Below, piece by piece: positions 7,189 to 10,643 of a DNA stretch of 10,643 nucleotides. The first letter of the stretch is position 1. Every line of letters begins with the position of its first letter. This DNA is from Clostridiales bacterium (GTDB taxonomy: Bacteria > Bacillota > Clostridia > Saccharofermentanales > Saccharofermentanaceae), in contig DNAE01000009.1 in the NCBI GenBank assembly GCA_003543635.1, positions 1-10,643 on the forward strand, given 5' to 3'. The notes under the pieces are model-generated. The model was not told where the DNA came from. It worked only from the letters and a program-made list of their open reading frames with translations, and searched no databases. The translations under genes and the position numbers were made by a program.

Positions 7189-7216
7189 TCATTTGCTTTC
7201 ATTTGGTTTCATTTAC
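7177..7216. repeat. Four direct 10-bp repeats, probable DeoR operator
   Basis: Read on the plus strand, four consecutive decamers share a TCAT core at exact 10-bp steps: tttcattgtc (7177-7186), aatcatttgc (7187-7196), tttcatttgg (7197-7206), tttcatttac (7207-7216). The last two agree in their first 8 bases. The first decamer and the start of the second cover the -35 of the DeoR promoter. Direct TTTC-rich repeats phased to one helical turn are the known operator style of several DeoR-family repressors (for example AgaR), so I infer autoregulation. Confidence 0.65.
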
Positions 7217-7229
7217 TCTTTTCGGCAAT

Positions 7230-7264
7230 AAAAAAACTGCAACCAACCTTACGGATGATTGCAG
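7230..7264 (-). terminator. Rho-independent terminator of the tRNA-Gln gene
   Basis: On the minus strand a 12-position stem, CTGCAATCATCC paired with GGTTGGTTGCAG, has one G-T wobble and one T-T mismatch around a GTAA loop, followed by seven T. It begins 3 nt after the CCA end of the tRNA, so it terminates the tRNA transcript (and any read-through from the upstream genes). Confidence 0.85.
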
Positions 7265-7267
7265 CTA

Positions 7268-7341
7268 TGGCTGCCGAACTAGGATTCGAACCCAGACAGA
7301 CGGTGCCAGAAACCGGAGTGCTACCCTTACACAATTCGGCA
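7268..7341 (-). tRNA. tRNA-Gln (anticodon CUG)
   Basis: A 74-nt tRNA gene including encoded CCA (7268-7270). The acceptor stem TGCCGAA/TTCGGCA is a perfect 7 bp with U1-A72 and discriminator G73, both glutamine identity features. D arm is GTG/CAC around a 9-nt loop with GGG; T arm is CTGGG/CCTAG (one G-T) around TTCGAAT. The anticodon loop is TTCTGGC, giving CUG at 7307-7309, which reads CAG. Oddities: position 37 is G rather than the usual A of glutamine tRNAs, and the 27-43 pair of the anticodon stem is C-U. It has its own promoter and terminator, so it looks functional. Isotype is inferred from anticodon and identity elements by hand folding. Confidence 0.92.
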
Positions 7342-7368
7342 ATGTCAACTGTTTTATTGACGGCTGAT

Positions 7369-7397
7369 AGTATAGCAAAGTTGTATTTTAATTGCAA
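7369..7397 (-). promoter_or_regulatory. Promoter of tRNA-Gln
   Basis: TTGCAA (7392-7397), a 17-bp spacer and TATACT (7369-7374) on the minus strand. The start would be near 7362, leaving a 5' leader of about 21 nt for RNase P removal. The -35 lies within the last codons (Ala-Cys-Asn) of the uracil-DNA glycosylase gene. Confidence 0.78.
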
Positions 7398-7969
7398 GCG
7401 CCTATTTCGATAAGCTTCTCTTTTACCTTACCCATGTCCTCGTAAAGGGGTATCTTGCCGCTCTCGTTACGCAGGGCGTAGGCCGGATGATAGGTGGTAA
7501 GGATATGGTATCCGTTCCTCTCGATGAAGGTTCCCCGCACATCCCGCATGACGGGCTTCACCCCGAAAAAGGCCTCGTAGGCCGTGGATCCGCAAAGGAG
7601 TATCACCTTGGGGCGCACGAGCATGAACTGCCGGGCCAGAAGCTTCTTGCAGGCCGATATCTCATAGGGTTCCGGGCGCCTGTTCTCCGGGGGATGGCAT
7701 TTAACAATGTTACAAATGTGGTAATCCTTGGATCTGAAGCCGTACAGGCCCAGGAGATTCTGCAGCAGCTTTCCCGACTGGCCCACGAAGGGCAGGCCCT
7801 TCTCGTCCTCTTCCCTTCCCGGGCCCTCGCCCACGATCATCAGGGGAGCTCTTCTGGAGCCCCTGTAGATGACAACGTTCTTCGCGTTCTTTCTGAGGTC
7901 GCAGGCATTGCACTTCCTGCAGGAGCGTTCAAACTCCTCCCATTCCCTGTTGAGATCTTGTTCCGTCAT
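7388..7969 (-). CDS. Uracil-DNA glycosylase, family 4 (4Fe-4S)
   Basis: This enzyme removes uracil from DNA to start base-excision repair. The 193-aa product has family-4 features: CNAC (20-23) with Cys91 in VKCHPPENR and Cys107 in SACKK, giving the four-cysteine iron-sulfur pattern; motif A GEGPGREEDEKGLPFVGQSG (47-66); the INIVKCHPPENR-type block (87-97 region); and motif B HPAYALR (161-167). Length is typical. The ATG overlaps the Smr stop as ATGA (7966-7969), so translation is coupled and the two genes share a transcript. No terminator is visible before the tRNA gene 46 bp downstream, so part of its mRNA may read into the tRNA terminator. Activity on uracil is expected from intact motifs. 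Confidence 0.93.
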   Translation of the reverse strand: MTEQDLNREWEEFERSCRKCNACDLRKNAKNVVIYRGSRRAPLMIVGEGPGREEDEKGLPFVGQSGKLLQNLLGLYGFRSKDYHICNIVKCHPPENRRPEPYEISACKKLLARQFMLVRPKVILLCGSTAYEAFFGVKPVMRDVRGTFIERNGYHILTTYHPAYALRNESGKIPLYEDMGKVKEKLIEIGACN

Positions 7970-8304
7970 TTAAGCACGACCACCGTTATTCCGTCATTAC
8001 ACCTTGCCCAGTCCTTGTCCTTCTTAAGTTCGGGGCGCAAGGTCAATATATCCCTTCCCCCCTGACTCATGGGACCGAACTGTTCCCCGGGACAATAGGC
8101 CTTTATGATCCCCCTTCTCCTGTAGGAGGACAGTTCCGTAAGGCACGCCCGCTTGATGGCGCCCCCTGTGCCCGATGAGCCGTAACCGTGGATTATCTTG
8201 GCTTCCCGGGCACCCCGGGACCTGGCAAGATAGATCTGATTATAAAGCTTCTTCATCGCCGTCCCGGTGTCAGGACGGCCCGTCTCAAGGTCTATTATCG
8301 TCAT
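7966..8304 (-). CDS. Small Smr-domain protein (MutS2 C-terminal-like)
   Basis: A 112-aa stand-alone Smr-type protein. The core signature is KIIHGYGSSGTGGAIKRACL (36-55), the glycine-rich nucleic-acid-contacting loop and following helix of Smr domains. The usual N-terminal LDLHG motif of nucleolytic Smr domains is replaced by IDLETGRP (4-11), so nuclease activity is doubtful. The C-terminal third (about 68-112) has PGEQFGPMSQGG and a final strand GITVVVL, features I cannot assign. I start at the ATG at 8304; an in-frame GTG at 8319 would lie upstream of the -10 box. There is no SD and TATAAT ends 6 nt before the ATG, predicting a leaderless mRNA. Operon with the uracil-DNA glycosylase hints at a DNA-related role, but that is inference. 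Confidence 0.82.
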   Translation of the reverse strand: MTIIDLETGRPDTGTAMKKLYNQIYLARSRGAREAKIIHGYGSSGTGGAIKRACLTELSSYRRRGIIKAYCPGEQFGPMSQGGRDILTLRPELKKDKDWARCNDGITVVVLK

Positions 8305-8310
8305 GTGATG

Positions 8311-8316
8311 ATTATA
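8311..8316 (-). promoter_or_regulatory. -10 box of the Smr-UDG transcript (leaderless)
   Basis: A perfect TATAAT on the minus strand ends 6 nt before the Smr ATG at 8304. No good -35 is visible at 16-18 bp. The expected start point coincides with the ATG, and no SD exists upstream. Confidence 0.65.
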
Positions 8317-8330
8317 CACCGCAGGATTGG

Positions 8331-8336
8331 TATAAT
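8331..8336 (+). promoter_or_regulatory. Extended -10 box of the pseudouridine synthase gene (leaderless)
   Basis: TATAAT preceded by TGG (8328-8330), an extended -10 pattern, ends 6 nt before the ATG at 8343. No clear -35 is visible. The expected transcription start coincides with the ATG, and no SD is present. Confidence 0.67.
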
Positions 8337-8342
8337 GCCATT

Positions 8343-9059
8343 ATGAGACTGGATAAGATGCTGTCTGATTCGGGCGTTGCCGCAAGGTCCGAACTCAAGA
8401 AGATGATAAAGAACGGTAAAGTCACCGTGAACGGGACCGTGGTCAAGGACCCGGGCTTTCACGTGGAAGGGAACGAGGACATCAGGGTCGACGGAGGAGA
8501 GGTCCAATACAGGAAGTATATCTACCTGCTGCTGGATAAGCCCGACGAAGTCCTCACCGCCATGGAGGATAAAAGGCTGAAGACCGTGGCAGATCTCATT
8601 CCGGGAAACTACAAGAACAAGAAGATATCCCCCGTGGGAAGACTCGATTATCACACCACGGGACTTTTGCTCCTCACCAACGACGGGGAGCTTTCCCACC
8701 GTCTCACCTCCCCCCGCTACAATGTCCCGAAGGTATACAGGATAAGATATGAGGGGGCTCCTCTGGACGGGGGGCATGTAAAACAATGTAATGACGGCGT
8801 TTTACTTGAAGATATGGATGACCCCGTCCGCCTTAAGCCCTCGAAGCTTACTCTCACAGGGGATAACACCTGTGAACTCACCCTTTATGAGGGCAAGACC
8901 CACGAGGTACGCCGCATCATATCATCCTTCGGCAGGAGCGTTTTGGAATTACGGCGCATTAAACTTGCCTCCCTGGAACTCTTATCCGAGGAGCCCGGCA
9001 GCATCCGGGAACTGACAAAGGATGAGGTCTCTTCCCTTTACGGGATCACAGGTCTTTGA
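8343..9059 (+). CDS. rsuA: RsuA/RluB-family pseudouridine synthase, probably 16S rRNA Psi516
   Basis: This enzyme isomerises a uridine in rRNA to pseudouridine. The 238-aa product starts with an S4 RNA-binding domain (1-48: MRLDKMLSDSGVAARSELKK, then KVTVNGTVVKDPG) and continues with the catalytic domain: YLLLDKPDEVLTAM (61-74), GRLDYHTTGLLLLTNDGEL (99-117) with catalytic Asp102, and the family signature EGKTHEVRRI (183-192). Short length and the Asp at 102, as in E. coli RsuA, favour the 16S-specific RsuA type over the longer RluB type, though subfamily is not certain. The ATG at 8343 begins exactly at the S4 motif. It is divergent from the Smr gene with 38 bp between them, and its last 14 bp overlap the end of the convergent membrane-protein gene. 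Confidence 0.9.
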   Translation: MRLDKMLSDSGVAARSELKKMIKNGKVTVNGTVVKDPGFHVEGNEDIRVDGGEVQYRKYIYLLLDKPDEVLTAMEDKRLKTVADLIPGNYKNKKISPVGRLDYHTTGLLLLTNDGELSHRLTSPRYNVPKVYRIRYEGAPLDGGHVKQCNDGVLLEDMDDPVRLKPSKLTLTGDNTCELTLYEGKTHEVRRIISSFGRSVLELRRIKLASLELLSEEPGSIRELTKDEVSSLYGITGL

Positions 9060-10389
9060 AGATATTGATGATCATCATCTCCGACGCTTCGATATCCGCT
9101 GTCTGATTGTAGATACCGAATACCAGCGACGGCTCCGAGGAGGGCCAGAGATTCTCGTAACCGAGCTTTCCGTAGAACTGCTTATCGGTCACCATGAGGC
9201 CTATCATGACGGGATCGGTGGAACATTCCGACAGATCCTCTATCACGTTCTCCTCCATATTCATCTTCCTGTTATAGTCATTTATAATCTCATAGTATTC
9301 AAGCTCCGAGCAGTAAAAAGGCGTTATCTTGGCAAAGGATTCCGCGGGAAGCGTATTCCTCAGGGTGCCGTAAAGATCCGTAAGATCCACATACTGGTCG
9401 AAGTAGTAGGGCGCCGTATTCTCATCACACACCAGGACATTCGGAGATGAGTAGAACATGGTGGTGGCCGCCTGCTCCTGATAGGGGCTGCTGTTTACCT
9501 GTCCCTGATCGTTGGGAACGACCAGGTCAACACAGTTTACATAGGGATTCTTATACCCCATCTCACCCTGAAGCAGCTCCTCGTAGTAGTTGCCCTCCTG
9601 GATGAAGTGACCGATGGAAACGATACCCGAGTCCGTCCTGGGCTTTATCAGCACATAGTAAAGGACATTTGCCAGTATAAGAACGCCCACCACGGCGATC
9701 AGATACTTATACCAGGTATAGGAGAAATAGGTCCTCCACTCGTCTGAGGTCTTACCGAAGTACTTCTTGGCCTGCTCCCTCTGAAGGCTCTTCATCACCC
9801 TCTCGTCCCTGGCGCCGATGGCGATATCGTACGCCGCCGACAGATCGTTCAGCCTCTGCTCCGTCTCGGGATCGTTCTTGAGCCTCATATTCTTGGAAAG
9901 CTGCCAGAACTTCTCGTCTATGGCAAATTTATTCGCATCCGGGGGAAGGCCCAGATATTCAATGGCCTCCGCCTTACTCATGGCAAGGATCTCAGGGGAG
10001 GCATTTCCGCCCTCCTCCTTGGATATCGCGGAAAGGGCCTCCTCTTCGCTCTTCACCCTTACGACGGTGAATTTCTCCGAGGCATCCTTATAGGGGAATA
10101 TGTCCCCCTCGTCATCGGTTACGAAGAATACCCTCTTACATCCCGCCTTTAAGAGGGCCGGGAAAAGGATCTTATTCACCCACTTGCGGTCGTTCTCGGT
10201 GACGCCCTCCAGGCAGGTCCTTCCCACCACGAGATCGGAACCTGAGTGTTTCCTTATGATCTCAGAACAGTTCATGAGTGGGGTCCTGTAGGAGTCGCAC
10301 TTGCCGTACTTCTTCCAGTTCAGTACCGTCGCATTTGTCGTCTTGTCGTATCTTATGTTGTAAAAATCAGAATCGTATATCTCTTCCAT
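9046..10389 (-). CDS. Membrane protein with STAS-like, degenerate J-like and extracytoplasmic regions
   Basis: A 447-aa protein of unknown function. Residues about 1-95 resemble a STAS/SpoIIAA-like fold (YRTPLMNCSEIIRKH, then LEGVTENDRKWVNKILFPAL and KAGCKRVFFV). Residues 138-193 look like a J domain (EAIEYLGLPPDANKFAIDEKF, NDLSAAYDIA), but the essential HPD tripeptide is absent, so Hsp70 stimulation is not expected. A membrane helix spans about 227-248 (YKYLIAVVGVLILANVLYYV), and about 200 residues follow, rich in Tyr, Asp and Glu with four Cys (286, 321, 360, 389), likely outside the membrane. The ATG at 10389 shares its A with the stop of the upstream GH3 gene (TGATG), implying coupling; a GTG at 10401, with GGCGG 4 nt upstream, is an alternative start. 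It may sense or handle something linked to the glycosidase; this is a guess. Confidence 0.82.
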   Translation of the reverse strand: MEEIYDSDFYNIRYDKTTNATVLNWKKYGKCDSYRTPLMNCSEIIRKHSGSDLVVGRTCLEGVTENDRKWVNKILFPALLKAGCKRVFFVTDDEGDIFPYKDASEKFTVVRVKSEEEALSAISKEEGGNASPEILAMSKAEAIEYLGLPPDANKFAIDEKFWQLSKNMRLKNDPETEQRLNDLSAAYDIAIGARDERVMKSLQREQAKKYFGKTSDEWRTYFSYTWYKYLIAVVGVLILANVLYYVLIKPRTDSGIVSIGHFIQEGNYYEELLQGEMGYKNPYVNCVDLVVPNDQGQVNSSPYQEQAATTMFYSSPNVLVCDENTAPYYFDQYVDLTDLYGTLRNTLPAESFAKITPFYCSELEYYEIINDYNRKMNMEENVIEDLSECSTDPVMIGLMVTDKQFYGKLGYENLWPSSEPSLVFGIYNQTADIEASEMMIINIFKDL

Positions 10390-10643
10390 CAGCTGTAACA
10401 CTTAACCGCCATTCTAATGATATTGGTGCCGCAGAACACAAGGTCAGAGAGGTCGAGCTCGCCGCTTTCCACGGCCTTCTCGATATCGGTTATGTTCTCA
10501 AGACATCCGGGCATCTGCCAGTCGTTGCCGGCTTTGATGCATCCGACACTCGATGATATCGGATAAATCTCCGAATAACAACCCATGAAGCTGACATCCT
10601 GGGATGTGAACCAGTCCGTCATGACCACTCCCTCAAAGCCCCA
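10389..10643 (-). CDS. Glycoside hydrolase family 3, C-terminal end of catalytic domain (5' part beyond window)
   Basis: Only the last 84 residues are present. They open with WGFEGVVMTDW, the GH3 nucleophile block (Asp codon at 10614-10616), followed by CIKAGNDWQMPG and a closing helix DLSDLVFCGTNIIRMAVK. GH3 enzymes hydrolyse beta-glucosides, xylosides or related sugars; the substrate cannot be told from this fragment. In most GH3 proteins the (beta/alpha)8 domain is N-terminal and followed by more domains; here the protein stops about 80 residues after the nucleophile, which points to the domain-swapped layout known in Ruminococcus and Butyrivibrio beta-glucosidases. It is translationally coupled (TGATG) to the membrane-protein gene. 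Confidence 0.88.
   Translation of the reverse strand, partial: WGFEGVVMTDWFTSQDVSFMGCYSEIYPISSSVGCIKAGNDWQMPGCLENITDIEKAVESGELDLSDLVFCGTNIIRMAVKCYS

Noticed and set aside
8175-8342. Upstream extension of the pseudouridine synthase by 56 residues
   Set aside because: It overlaps the Smr gene and both -10 boxes; the S4 domain begins exactly at the ATG at 8343.
9066-9077. Perfect 12-bp palindrome TGATGATCATCA
   Set aside because: It encodes part of the C-terminal end of the membrane protein, has no T-tract and is too short and low in complexity to call a terminator or operator.
1-10643. CRISPR arrays, transposases, integrases, toxin-antitoxin or anti-phage modules
   Set aside because: No repeat-spacer pattern, no mobile-element proteins and no defence domains are visible in any gene.

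Overview
The window reads as chromosomal DNA of a Gram-positive, Clostridia-like bacterium (Bacillota; Lachnospiraceae is my best guess). This rests on strong Shine-Dalgarno (SD) sites (AGGAGG, GAGGGG), sigma-A type promoters, a DeoR regulator and two AraC regulators typical of carbohydrate loci, a GH3 glycosidase end of Lachnospiraceae type, and a tRNA-Gln with encoded CCA. Base composition looks somewhat above 50% GC (an impression, not a count), with heavy use of AGG and ATA codons. There are no phage, transposon or CRISPR signatures.

Layout. (1) 1-5314, minus strand: a compact six-gene run. It starts with a sialate-O-acetylesterase-fold protein that has lost its catalytic residues, then an AraC regulator, then the tetrahydropterin/folate genes folE, folP, folB and folK (folK is cut by the window edge). 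Gaps are 0-8 bp with overlapping or adjacent stops and starts, and I see no internal promoter, so folate synthesis appears to be the tail of a regulator/esterase-like transcript. (2) 5315-5460: a divergent promoter region with -35 boxes 9 bp apart, serving that run and a second AraC regulator at 5461-6378 (plus). (3) 6380-7153, minus: a DeoR-family regulator whose promoter carries four direct 10-bp repeats, probably its operator. It ends one base from the AraC stop. (4) 7230-7397, minus: tRNA-Gln(CUG) with its own promoter and terminator. (5) 7388-8304, minus: a small Smr-domain protein overlapping a family-4 uracil-DNA glycosylase. (6) 8343-9059, plus: an RsuA-type pseudouridine synthase, divergent from the Smr gene across only 38 bp. 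(7) 9046-10643, minus: a membrane protein with STAS-like, degenerate J-like and extracytoplasmic regions, translationally coupled to the 3' end of a GH3 glycoside hydrolase that runs off the window.

Most notable: the catalytically dead esterase-like protein heading an AraC-folate operon; three genes (DeoR, Smr, RsuA) whose -10 boxes lie exactly 6 nt from the start codon with no SD, predicting leaderless mRNAs, two of them fired in opposite directions from one 38-bp gap; the decamer array at the DeoR promoter; and the STAS/J-like/transmembrane protein. I do not see a complete new defence or mobile system.
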